The position numbers were made by a program, and so were the translations under genes. The notes under the pieces were generated by a model. The model was not told the origin of the DNA. It searched no databases and saw only the letters and a program-made list of their open reading frames with translations. A stretch of 64,000 nt of DNA from Candidatus Peregrinibacteria bacterium HGW-Peregrinibacteria-1 (lineage in GTDB: Bacteria > Patescibacteriota > Gracilibacteria > UBA1369 > LOWO2-01-FULL-3), in contig PGYE01000001.1 of the NCBI GenBank assembly GCA_002839505.1, positions 585,995 to 649,994 of the forward strand. Direction: 5' to 3'. Positions 46,465 through 56,500 of the stretch are shown in pieces (position 1 is the stretch's first letter; every line of letters begins with the position of its first letter).

Positions 46465-47659
46465 GTTTGACTAGCGTAGCCGGACCAACTCTTCCCGCAC
46501 CCAAATCACTGGCCAGGTTAATTATACCGTTGGCCAACTGAAATTTAATTACCGCTTCTCTGGTCTTCTCTCCATAGAAATCAGTTGTATAGGCATTGTC
46601 AAAGAATCCTTCCTCTCTTAGAAGCTCCTGCAAGTTTTTGATATCGTCACCAAATGTACCGGGATCCAACTCCCTTACAAAAGGAGCAAAGGCATATTTT
46701 TTATTCACCACCGGCCCACCAGTACTATCATCTGCTTGGGATCCTTCAGTGATAAGTTGGGATACCCTCATCCGACTTTTAATTATTTCATTAAGTCTTG
46801 TTCGCGTTTTTGGTCCAAAAACTCCAGCTCCAAGATCCTCTTTAGACCCAACTAGACCCTGTGATTGTTGAAATTTAAACACCGCATGCGTCGTAAGATC
46901 TCCATATACTGCGGTCGAATCTATCTTAAAATAGTGAAGTCGTCGCAGCTCATTTTGCAATCGACGCACATCATTGTTAACATCTCCAGTTCTTAAATCT
47001 CTATTAAAAAGATCTTCAATTAAAGGATCGACATTGTTTGCTGATCCGGATGCCGCGTTTGTAGGTGCTGGCTGAGCTGGGGGAGTAACTACCGTAGGAC
47101 TCTTTGGTACAACCGGATTTGCAGCTACAGGGGTTGACCCCCCACAGCTTTTTGGTATTGCCTCCTCTGGTGAAAAGCCCTGGATCTGAAAGTCTTCACG
47201 AATACTAGGATCAACTCCGTATACCGTAATATCTAGAGTTCGCTTACCCCATGTTAGCGCGCGCTTAAGGCCAGGATCTCCATATCCCATCCAGATATCC
47301 AGACGGTCATAGGCCACCCTACCGGAATCCGCACTGACAATTGCCCCACCCCTATCATGCACCGCCACTACTCCTAATCCAGGAATGTGCATTTTAGTAC
47401 CAAAGGCATAGGTCTTTGGAGCTGCAACCATTCCAGCATATACCGGAGTACCGTCCGCACCATTTGTCCCATTTCCATTCAGCCTCTTATCGCCTTCATA
47501 GCTTCCTGTCGCATAGCGATCCTGACAAGGAAGAGGGGAGTAATAGGCCGAAATAATAAAGGTCTTATTGAAGGATTCAGCATGCGCTTTTATCGCACCA
47601 TGCGCACCCACTAAAGTCATAGCCAAAAGGCCAAGAGCTAAATATTTTTTTGTTTTCAT
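46439..47659 (-). CDS. Exported 3D-domain protein with two peptidoglycan-binding domains
   Basis: A 406-residue exported protein with a signal peptide ending near AHA (residue 27). The 3D domain spans about 65-150: GTKMHIPGLGVVAVHDRGGAI and YDRLDIWMG carry the three Asp residues of the name, as in MltA/Rpf-type muralytic enzymes and YabE-like proteins. After a Pro/Ala-rich linker come two PG_binding_1 repeats (VRRLQNELRRLHYF near 227 and IKNLQELLREEGFF near 330), each with F-x-x-x-QxxxGL/I and a GPxTxxxL end. It probably cleaves or remodels peptidoglycan. Confidence 0.9.
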   Translation of the reverse strand: MKTKKYLALGLLAMTLVGAHGAIKAHAESFNKTFIISAYYSPLPCQDRYATGSYEGDKRLNGNGTNGADGTPVYAGMVAAPKTYAFGTKMHIPGLGVVAVHDRGGAIVSADSGRVAYDRLDIWMGYGDPGLKRALTWGKRTLDITVYGVDPSIREDFQIQGFSPEEAIPKSCGGSTPVAANPVVPKSPTVVTPPAQPAPTNAASGSANNVDPLIEDLFNRDLRTGDVNNDVRRLQNELRRLHYFKIDSTAVYGDLTTHAVFKFQQSQGLVGSKEDLGAGVFGPKTRTRLNEIIKSRMRVSQLITEGSQADDSTGGPVVNKKYAFAPFVRELDPGTFGDDIKNLQELLREEGFFDNAYTTDFYGEKTREAVIKFQLANGIINLASDLGAGRVGPATLVKLNALIGLE

Positions 47660-47688
47660 TTTTGTTTTTTTTCTTATGAAATCCGAGC

Positions 47689-47697
47689 ATTATACCA
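47689..47697 (-). promoter_or_regulatory. Extended -10 promoter of the 3D-domain gene
   Basis: TGGTATAAT on the minus strand, 30 bases before the ATG; no convincing -35. The same TTTTGTGGTATAAT string recurs before the VirD4-like gene. Confidence 0.6.
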
Positions 47698-47844
47698 CAA
47701 AATGACTGCCAACAATGAGACAAGGGGTTGCCGTAAGAAAGGAAACATTGTGAAATGAGCAAATAATATTTTTGCCTCTTCCTTTTTTAATATATGATGT
47801 CTATCTTGAAACTAACCTAATCATGCAACAAAAAAGCCTATCCT

Positions 47845-49224
47845 ATGAAAAATAATGAACAATTTGAGAAAATAGTCTCCCTCTGCAAAAGAAGAGGTTT
47901 TATCTATCAGTCCAGTGAAATATATGGCGGCCTTGCCAATGTGTATGACTACGGCCCACTGGGAGCTGAAATGCTACGCAACATAAGAAATGCCTGGTGG
48001 AGCCATTTTGTAACCAAAAAGAGAGATGTAGTTGGAATAGAGAGCCAAATTTTCATGCATCCCACCACCTGGGTTGCCAGCGGACATGTCGCTGGATTTG
48101 CCGATCCGATGATTGAAGACCTCAAGAATAAAAAGCGTTACCGCGCCGACCACATCATAGAAGACTGGCAAAGCTCCAATGATATCAGCGATGTTGATCC
48201 TGATGCACTATCTCTCGAAGAACTCGACGCATACATTGAAAAAAACAAGATATTATCACCAGATGGCAACAAGTTGTCCAAAGCTCGCAACTTCAACCTA
48301 CTTTTTGAAACCGAGGTAGGAGTACTGGAAGGCGAAAAAAGCAAACTCTATCTTCGAGGTGAGACCGCTCAAGGAATGTTCGTCCTATTTAAGAACATCA
48401 TGGACTCTACTCGCGTCCAGATTCCTTTCGGAATCGCACAGCAAGGGAAGGCCTTTCGCAACGAAATAACCAAAGGAAAATTCATCTTCCGCACACTCGA
48501 ATTTGAACAAATGGAACTACAGTTTTTCATTAAAGAATCCGACTGGGAAAAGACATTTCAAGAATGGGAGAAAGAAATTGATTATTGGTACGAAACAATT
48601 ATGCAAATCCCGCCCGAAAAACTTCAGTGGAAGCCTCACCACCCCGATAAATTAGCTCACTATGCTAAAAAAGCCTCTGACCTTCAATATAAATTCAGCT
48701 GGGGCTTTGACGAAGTCAGCGGACTGCATTATCGCACCGACTTCGACCTTAAAACCCACGAAGAACACTCCGGGCAAAAAATTCGCACACGCGACCTGCA
48801 AACAAATGAAGAATTCACACCCCACGACATTGAAAGCACATGGGGCCTAAACCGTAACCTCTTCATGCTCCTGGACAACGCTTATACCGAAGAAGGGGAC
48901 CGAACATACCTCAACCTCCCGACGCAATTTGCCCCCTATAAAGTCGCAATATTCCCTCTCGTAAAAAACAAACCTGAACTCGTCACCCTCGCACAAGACC
49001 TCTACGACCGCATCTCTGAAAAACATTCAACATACTGGGACGACCGTGGAAACATTGGTAAAAGATATGCCTACCAAGACGAAATCGGAACCCCTCTTTG
49101 CATTACCGTGGATTACGACACTCTCGACACCGGAAAAGTCACCGTCCGTGATCGCAACACCACGAAACAAGAAGATGTGAATATCGACCAGCTTGAAGAC
49201 TACCTTGCTGAAAAGCTTAAATAG
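47845..49224 (+). CDS. glyS: Glycyl-tRNA synthetase (dimeric class II type)
   Basis: Single-chain alpha2-type GlyRS, as in Firmicutes, Thermus, archaea and eukaryotes, not the alpha2beta2 type. The 459 residues include the motif 1 region (VYDYGPLGAEMLRNIRNAWW), motif 2 (GKAFRNEITKGKFIFRTLEFEQME) and a class II motif 3 segment further on (YLNLPTQFAPYKVAIFPLVKN leads the anticodon-binding domain). It overlaps the convergent ATPase gene by 8 bp. Confidence 0.95.
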   Translation: MKNNEQFEKIVSLCKRRGFIYQSSEIYGGLANVYDYGPLGAEMLRNIRNAWWSHFVTKKRDVVGIESQIFMHPTTWVASGHVAGFADPMIEDLKNKKRYRADHIIEDWQSSNDISDVDPDALSLEELDAYIEKNKILSPDGNKLSKARNFNLLFETEVGVLEGEKSKLYLRGETAQGMFVLFKNIMDSTRVQIPFGIAQQGKAFRNEITKGKFIFRTLEFEQMELQFFIKESDWEKTFQEWEKEIDYWYETIMQIPPEKLQWKPHHPDKLAHYAKKASDLQYKFSWGFDEVSGLHYRTDFDLKTHEEHSGQKIRTRDLQTNEEFTPHDIESTWGLNRNLFMLLDNAYTEEGDRTYLNLPTQFAPYKVAIFPLVKNKPELVTLAQDLYDRISEKHSTYWDDRGNIGKRYAYQDEIGTPLCITVDYDTLDTGKVTVRDRNTTKQEDVNIDQLEDYLAEKLK

Positions 49225-51685
49225 CGCCCACCCTTCTCAATATTTCTCTCTCCACAAACTCACGATCCTTACCATACTTCAATCGTGACAGCTGAATATA
49301 AGCTTCCGCCGCCTCCTTATCACCTTTATCCAGATATGGATTAAGCGGCGTGATACTAAAAGGCCGGCTTGGTTGTGTATCAATTGACAGCTTCATAACC
49401 GCCTTGTACTTATCAATGTTAATCAAATCTTGATCACTGAAAACCGGAGCCATTTCCCTAGCCATATCTTCAGCATCTTGCGCACCGATTTTATATGACA
49501 TCATAGTTCCCACATTACCAAACACCGCATCTTTTAAGTTTACACCGCCCTTCTTTCCCTCTCCATCGATCTGCGCCAGGTACTGATGGGCAACATTTAA
49601 TCCCAGACGATATTTTCTCGCCTCTGACAAAATGACCTCAATACTGTCGGTAACATAGTTTTGGAACTCATCTATATAAAGGAAGAAATCTTGACGATCC
49701 TCCTTCGCAACCTTCTGCCTCTTCAATGCCGCCATCTGAATCTTTTGGACGATTATCAGACCCAAAAGCTTGGAGTTAATTTCCCCGACATCACCCTTGG
49801 AAAGATTCATCAAAAGGATCTTTTTATTATTCATAACCTCAGCGAAATCAAATGCTGACTTCGCCTGACCAATAATATTCCTCATCATCGTATTAGTCAC
49901 AAACTGACCAAACTTAGCGGCAAAATAGGGGATCATCTCCTGCTTTTCTCGTGCCCCCGTCTTTGCCATCTGATTATCCCAGAATGATGCCACAATCGGA
50001 TTAGTAACATGCTTTCTCTTCAGCATTGCAAACTCATCATCCGTAAAGAGCCGCACTATATCGGTTAACGCCCCGCCCTCCGGATCAGACATCAAAGTCA
50101 AACAACCATTTCTGAAATAATCCTGAATACGAGGACCAAATATTTCCTCATCAAACAACTTAATCATAATATTCATCGCATCCAAAGCCACCAACTCCTT
50201 CTCCTCCCAAGTACCCCCCTCCAGCAAATTCAACCCTAAAGGACGATCCATATCAGCCGGATTAAAGTACACCACATCATCAGCTCTCTCTCTCGGGATA
50301 AACGGCAAAATATCTTCAATCAACGAACCATGCGGATCAATAACACATAGACCATCACCATTTTTTAAATCCTGCCTGATCATCACCTGCAAAATCGAAG
50401 ATTTTCCGGTACCAGTCTGTCCAATAACATAAAAATGTCGAAAACGATCCTCTCTTTTTATTCTGATCTCCGTCTCCTGACCACGATATAAGTTGTGTCC
50501 GAGCAAAATACCATCCTTCGGAATATTTTTTGGTGGCGGAGATGTCTTATAGTTTTGCCACGCAATCGACGGATATTTGTTAAACCGTATATTAGGAACA
50601 TGGAAAATGCTCGCTAGCTCCTCAGACGACAGAAGCATTGGCTTATGCTTCATAAATCTTCGCGAACCAGAATTGAAATTTCTAAAAATAAAATTCTTCA
50701 CCAAGTTCCTCGTATTATCCCAATTTGTGTAATCCAGGCTATTCCCATTAGAGAGACCATATTGAGCAAATGCACTCTTCATGGCGTTCAGATTCGTCAT
50801 CGCCGCCGGCCTATCATTGGCAACCGACACCAATCTCATCACCACATCAAACCCAACCTTGGAATTTTTAGTCTCTATCGCCTTAACCTCCTCATCCGTA
50901 AGTGGCGTTGTTTTTTCCGGAGCACTTGCCGAATCGCTACTAACTGACTCTCCCTTCACCATTAACTCAAAAAATTTCCCCAACCAGCTGATCGGGTTAT
51001 ACCAAGACATTCCACTACTTTTCTTGTTCTGAAATATACGATTCGCCTCCTTTCTTCCCTTTTCTTGCCAACCATTCTCTCTCGGACGCACCATTAGCTG
51101 AATAGCGGCCCTCTCGTCTCCATCCACCTTAGACAACGAGTTCACAATCGTATTAATAGGATCGGCAGTCATCTGCTCATAAGTCTTAATTGGCAACCAG
51201 TTTTCCTTTTTCATTACAATGTGAGTGGCAACCACCTTTGAATTCGGCTTAAAGAGATTATAATCCACCATCTCCTCTATATGGACATCAGGATAAAACC
51301 CTGTTAACTGCTTTTCCACCAAAGCCACCAACTGTCGCGGGCAAACTATCAAAAAATGTACCTGCCCATCCAAAACAACATATTCAAACGACAAAAAGTC
51401 CTGACCGACAAAATGTCTCGAAAATTCACGATTATAAATACTGTGCAACGACTCAAAAAACTGCTTCATTACACCGCAAGCAGCCTCTTTAAACCCCCTG
51501 TTATCATATTGTTCCCCATCCGTTTCCCGATCCTCCTTCGATTCTTTCTTAGGCACCCTTACATCCAAAAACACCATGCTCATGGCACGACTAGCGTTTG
51601 CCTGACCCCTCAAGTATTTCAGCAACCTCTTGACTGCAAAAAATGCAACCAAACCGACACCAATAGCAATCAACAGTTTTTCCAT
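49217..51685 (-). CDS. VirD4/TraG-like membrane-anchored ATPase
   Basis: A membrane-tethered ATPase of the DUF87/TraG/VirD4 superfamily, 822 residues. There is an N-terminal membrane segment, a region of about 400 residues of unclear fold, then Walker A GQTGTGKSS (near 425), CVIDPHGSLIEDI, a Walker B FLYIDEFQNYV near 668 and NVAHQYLAQI after it. Such genes are widespread in Patescibacteria without a full type IV system, and may move DNA or drive a pilus. The ORF track starts at TTG (51694); the ATG three codons on is the better start. Confidence 0.85.
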   Translation of the reverse strand: MEKLLIAIGVGLVAFFAVKRLLKYLRGQANASRAMSMVFLDVRVPKKESKEDRETDGEQYDNRGFKEAACGVMKQFFESLHSIYNREFSRHFVGQDFLSFEYVVLDGQVHFLIVCPRQLVALVEKQLTGFYPDVHIEEMVDYNLFKPNSKVVATHIVMKKENWLPIKTYEQMTADPINTIVNSLSKVDGDERAAIQLMVRPRENGWQEKGRKEANRIFQNKKSSGMSWYNPISWLGKFFELMVKGESVSSDSASAPEKTTPLTDEEVKAIETKNSKVGFDVVMRLVSVANDRPAAMTNLNAMKSAFAQYGLSNGNSLDYTNWDNTRNLVKNFIFRNFNSGSRRFMKHKPMLLSSEELASIFHVPNIRFNKYPSIAWQNYKTSPPPKNIPKDGILLGHNLYRGQETEIRIKREDRFRHFYVIGQTGTGKSSILQVMIRQDLKNGDGLCVIDPHGSLIEDILPFIPRERADDVVYFNPADMDRPLGLNLLEGGTWEEKELVALDAMNIMIKLFDEEIFGPRIQDYFRNGCLTLMSDPEGGALTDIVRLFTDDEFAMLKRKHVTNPIVASFWDNQMAKTGAREKQEMIPYFAAKFGQFVTNTMMRNIIGQAKSAFDFAEVMNNKKILLMNLSKGDVGEINSKLLGLIIVQKIQMAALKRQKVAKEDRQDFFLYIDEFQNYVTDSIEVILSEARKYRLGLNVAHQYLAQIDGEGKKGGVNLKDAVFGNVGTMMSYKIGAQDAEDMAREMAPVFSDQDLINIDKYKAVMKLSIDTQPSRPFSITPLNPYLDKGDKEAAEAYIQLSRLKYGKDREFVEREILRRVGAI

Positions 51686-51712
51686 AGCGACCAAAGAAAG
51701 TTATTTCCTGTT

Positions 51713-51721
51713 ATTATACCA
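51713..51721 (-). promoter_or_regulatory. Extended -10 promoter of the VirD4-like gene
   Basis: TGGTATAAT on the minus strand, 27 bases before the ATG, preceded by TTTTG; weak -35. Confidence 0.55.
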
Positions 51722-51749
51722 CAAAACGCGCCCTAAAACCTAAACTAGG

Positions 51750-53513
51750 TTATTCCGCAACATCAACTTTAATATGAAGCTCTGCCACCTGTGAGTCCGG
51801 CATCTGAGATGGAGCCCCCAACATCAAGTCCTTTGCCTTCTGATCCTTAGGGAAAGCAATCACCTCTCTAATATTAGGTTCCCCCGCAAACAGCATCACC
51901 AGTCTATCCAGACCCCAAGCAATTCCACCATGAGGAGGAGCACCATATTTGAAAGCCTTCAATATATGCCCAAATCTCTTTTCCGCATCTTCATCAGTGA
52001 TTCCCAACAGATCAAAAATTTTCTTTTGCATAACCGAATCATGTATTCTGATCGAACCACCGCCAATTTCACTTCCATTAAGCACAACATCATACGCCCT
52101 AGCCAGACACTTCATTGGATCCTTCTCCAGGTCTTCAAGCGATAGGGGAGAGGTGAACGGATGATGAACCGCTCCAACTTCACCAGTCTCAGGATCCTGC
52201 TCAAACATCGGAAACTTATCAACCCAACAGAATGCAAACAAATTAGCATCCATAAGATCTAATCTCCTGGCAACCTCCAAACGCACTTGCCCCAAAGATT
52301 CACAAGCAATCTCAAAACGATCCGCTGAGAAGAAAACAATATCTCCAACTTCAACTTCCAAATGCTTTAGCAAAGCCTTTTGTACATCATCAGATAAAAA
52401 CTTCAAAATAGGGGATCGAGGACCATCTTGGTCCATAATAATATATGCCAAACCCTTAGCCTTATAAATTTTTGCCACCTCAGTCAGCTCATCGATATCC
52501 TTTCTCGTAAAACTTGCGCCACCAGGAACCCTCATCGCCTTCACCACCCCTCCAGCATTCAATGCCCCAGTAAACACCCCAAACTCCGAATGCTTCACAA
52601 TATCTCCAACATCAGACAGCTCCAAACCAAAACGCAAATCCGGCTTATCACTACCATATTTGTTCATAGCATCATGATATGACAACACCGGGAACGGCTT
52701 GTTCATAATTTTTTTATCACTCGCAAACTTTTCAGTCAGTCCGATAAGAGCCTCTTCATTAAACTTCATCACATCAACCTCATCCACAAAAGACATCTCT
52801 ATATCAAGCTGCGTAAACTCCGGCTGACGATCACCTCTCTGGTCCTCATCACGAAAACATCTGGCAATCTGAAAATAACGATCCATCCCCGCCACCATTA
52901 GCATCTGCTTCAGTTGCTGTGGCGACTGAGGCAAAACATAAAAACTACCGGCATGCAATCTCGAAGGCACCAAGTACTCTCTACTTCCCTCCGGCGTACC
53001 CTTCACCAAAATAGGCGTCTCAATTTCCAAAAACCCATTATCGGAAAAATAATCTCTCAAATGCTTAATAATCTTATGCCTCAAAATGATATTGTTCTTC
53101 ATTCTCTCGCGCCTCAAATCCAGATATCTATGACTCAAACGAACTTCCTCGCCCACCGGCTTATCTTGATCTATCTCAAAAGGCGGAGTCAGCGATTCAT
53201 TCAAAATATCAACCGCTGTCACGAGTACCTCAATATCACCTGTCTCCATACTATCGTTGGAGTTTCCCTCAGGCCGCTTTCTCACAAACCCCGTCACCTT
53301 AATAACATATTCACTACGAACACTATCCAACTTGGCATGAGCATCTGGGTAATTGTCCGGATCTGAAACCACCTGCGTCACACCATAGCGATCACGAAGA
53401 TCTATGAATATCACACTCCCATGATCCCTTCGCCGATTAACCCATCCCGACAAAACTACCTCGCTCCCCTCATGTGCCCCCCTTAAATCATTACAGGTGT
53501 GTGATCTATACAT
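51750..53513 (-). CDS. aspS: Aspartyl-tRNA synthetase
   Basis: Bacterial-type AspRS, 587 residues, with N-terminal OB fold (VVLSGWVNRRRDHGSVIFIDLRD), motif 2 CFRDEDQRGDRQPEFTQLD, a GAD insertion domain in the middle, and motif 3 GIAWGLDRLVMLF. Whether it also charges tRNA-Asn cannot be told from here. No Shine-Dalgarno motif before the ATG. Confidence 0.97.
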   Translation of the reverse strand: MYRSHTCNDLRGAHEGSEVVLSGWVNRRRDHGSVIFIDLRDRYGVTQVVSDPDNYPDAHAKLDSVRSEYVIKVTGFVRKRPEGNSNDSMETGDIEVLVTAVDILNESLTPPFEIDQDKPVGEEVRLSHRYLDLRRERMKNNIILRHKIIKHLRDYFSDNGFLEIETPILVKGTPEGSREYLVPSRLHAGSFYVLPQSPQQLKQMLMVAGMDRYFQIARCFRDEDQRGDRQPEFTQLDIEMSFVDEVDVMKFNEEALIGLTEKFASDKKIMNKPFPVLSYHDAMNKYGSDKPDLRFGLELSDVGDIVKHSEFGVFTGALNAGGVVKAMRVPGGASFTRKDIDELTEVAKIYKAKGLAYIIMDQDGPRSPILKFLSDDVQKALLKHLEVEVGDIVFFSADRFEIACESLGQVRLEVARRLDLMDANLFAFCWVDKFPMFEQDPETGEVGAVHHPFTSPLSLEDLEKDPMKCLARAYDVVLNGSEIGGGSIRIHDSVMQKKIFDLLGITDEDAEKRFGHILKAFKYGAPPHGGIAWGLDRLVMLFAGEPNIREVIAFPKDQKAKDLMLGAPSQMPDSQVAELHIKVDVAE

Positions 53514-53534
53514 ATAGTTTAAATTGAATTAACA

Positions 53535-53563
53535 AGTATAATAATTTCCTTATCAGCTCACAA
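53535..53563 (-). promoter_or_regulatory. Promoter of aspS
   Basis: On the minus strand TTGTGA, 17 bases, TATACT, ending 21 bases before the ATG; the -35 overlaps the end of dnaE. Confidence 0.6.
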
Positions 53564-56500
53564 TTTTTTGCGCCTCGATCATCACCGACTCATCATCGAC
53601 AATACCAAGTGGCAAACGAATTTTTTTGTTAGCTGAAGACATCATCAATTCTACTGGTCTGTCACCTTTATTTTCAACCAAAAATTCTTTTAATCTTTGC
53701 ATTTTATCCGGAGTCACCCCCACCGGCACATTAATCTCAAACACCTCACTATCCGACTCCTTGCTGGCAGGATCCTCCTTCGCATCAGGATCACCCAGGA
53801 TATCATTAAGGTCCCTCACCACCAAAGCCCCCTTATCTTTGTCATCAAACAAACCCTCACTCTTCGCATTCTGAACCAGCGAACTCACCGACAGTACCTT
53901 TATCGACTCCACCATCAGTTGATACTGACCATTTCTGTAATCCAACTTACCAGAAACCGCTACGCCCTTATCCTCTACGAGATCGGCCCCAAACTTCGAA
54001 TACTCTCTTGGAAACAACACAACCCCCACCTTACCCGTAGTGTCTTCCACCACAAATGACGCCATGTGCAAACCTCTTTTGGTCGTAATTCTTCGTAACT
54101 CCGTCACAAGCCCCGTAACCTTAATGGATTTACCGATCTGAGCCTTTGAAATATTCCCAATCAGCTTCCCCCTTTTCACCAGATAACCGGTCAGCCCTTT
54201 CAAAGGATGCCCCGAGATGTACATACCCAAAACTTCCTTCTCCCACTTCAAACACTGCATCTCAGTTGACCTAGGTATGTCTCCCAATTTCAACGAAACC
54301 GATGAAGTCCCATCCTCAATATCCAACATGCCAAAAATATCAGTCTGCCCTTTATCAGCTTGTTCCTGTGTATTTTTCGCAAAACTACTTATCTCCCCAT
54401 AGCTCTCACTGATTTGATTACGATCCCCAAATTCATCGAGTGCCCCCGAGTACGCCAACGACTGTATAACTTTTTTATTCAACACTTTAAGTGGAACCCT
54501 CTTCGCAAAATCATCCAAGGACTTGAAAGGACCGTTAAGATTTCTCTCATTAACAATCTCTCCAACAGGACCATCACCAACTCCTTTAATTGAAGTCAGG
54601 CCAAACCTAATTACTTTATCTCCAACCATCGCAAAGTGCCCCTCAGACTCATTTACCGAAGGTGGCAAAACATCAATGCCCATCTCCGAACACTCCTTCA
54701 TATCCAACACAATTCTATCGGTATTCCCCGAATCACTATACAAAAGAGCAGTCATAAACTCAGTAGGATAACGAGCCTTCAAATAAGCTGTCTGATAAGC
54801 AATTAAACCATAACACACCGCATGAGCCCTATTAAAACCATATCCCGCAAAAGGCTCTACCACCTTTTCAAAAACCTCACTGGCAAACTTTTTATCATGC
54901 CCCTTACCGATGGCGCCCTGCACAAATTTCTCCTTTTGCTCCACCAACAACGCTGGGATTTTTTTGCCCACCGCTTTTCTCAATAAATCGGCCTCCCCCA
55001 AAGAAAAACCGGCAAAATCACGAGCCAATTGTAATATTTGCTCTTGATACACCGCCACACCATATGTTCCCGCCAAGATCTCCTTAAAGGAATCATCTAA
55101 ATACTCAACCCCCTCCGGATTGTGCTTCCCTTTTATGTATGTTGGAATCCATTCCATCGGCCCGGGACGATATAGCGCTCCCATCGCAACAATGTCCTCA
55201 AATTCTGTTGGTTTAAGCTCCTTTAGATACCTTTTCATTCCTGCCGATTCCAGCTGAAAAACACCAATCGTTTCTCCCCTCTGAAGTAACTCAAAGGTCT
55301 CAGTATCATCAAGCGGTAAATTCTCCAGAGCAATCTTTTCTCCGGTATTCTTCTCTACAAGCTCCAGCGTTTTTTCAATGATCGTCAAATTACGCAATCC
55401 CAAGAAATCCATTTTAAGTAAACCCAGCGACTCCAGCGGTCCCGCTGAATATTGCGTCACTATTTCACCGTCACCACTTGCCGAAAACTGCATTGCCGTA
55501 TACTCGGTAAGCGGCTTTTCTGAAATAACAACCGCACAAGCGTGTGTCCCGACCTGACGGACAGTTCCCTCAAGCTTCCTGGCATAGTCCAATAATTTTT
55601 TTGCTCTCTCATTGCCATCATATATTTTTTTCAACTCTCGATCTTCGACAACAGACTTATTCAAAGGCGCATATTTACCTAAAACGGCCGGCGGCACAGC
55701 CTTTGCCAGCTCATCCACCTCCGCATAAGGATAACCCAAAGCCCTACCTACATCTCTAATTGCCGCCTTCGGCGCCATTGTCCCAAAAGTAATTATTTGC
55801 GACACCTTATCGCGACCATATTTATTAATCACATATTTAAGTACCTCATCACGACGGTGATCGGCAAAATCGATATCAATATCCGGCATACTCACTCTCT
55901 CCGGATTCAAAAACCGCTCGAAAAAAAGGCCGCGATATATCGGATCGACATCGGTAATCCCCAACGACCAAGCAATAATTGCCCCCGCCGCCGAACCACG
56001 CCCTGGTCCCACCGCAATTCCTTGATCCTTAGCAAACCTTACAAAGTCCGCCACAATCAAAAAATAGGTATCAAACCCCATCTTATTAACAAGATCCAAC
56101 TCATAATTCAGCCTATCCCAGTACTTTTGCTCGATCGTCTCACCCTTAAACCGCCTCTTAAGTCCTTCCTCGCACAATTGCCTCAAATATTCCTTTGCAC
56201 TCTTCCCCTTTGGGGTATCAAATGAGGGAATCAGATTAGTCCCAAAATCGAAATTGACATCACACATCTCAGCCACCAACAAAGTGTTATCCACCGCCTC
56301 CGGAGTATCAATAAACGACTTTCTAATAGCACCAATATCTCGTATCGAAAAATCTCCTCCATATCTCATCCTATTCTCATCGGTAACATTTGTCTGAGTC
56401 TGAATACAGAGCAAAATATCATGAACCTCTCGATCCTCAGGCCTTGGATAATGTGAATCATTAGTCCCAACCAACCGCAAATCATATTTTTTCGCCAACT

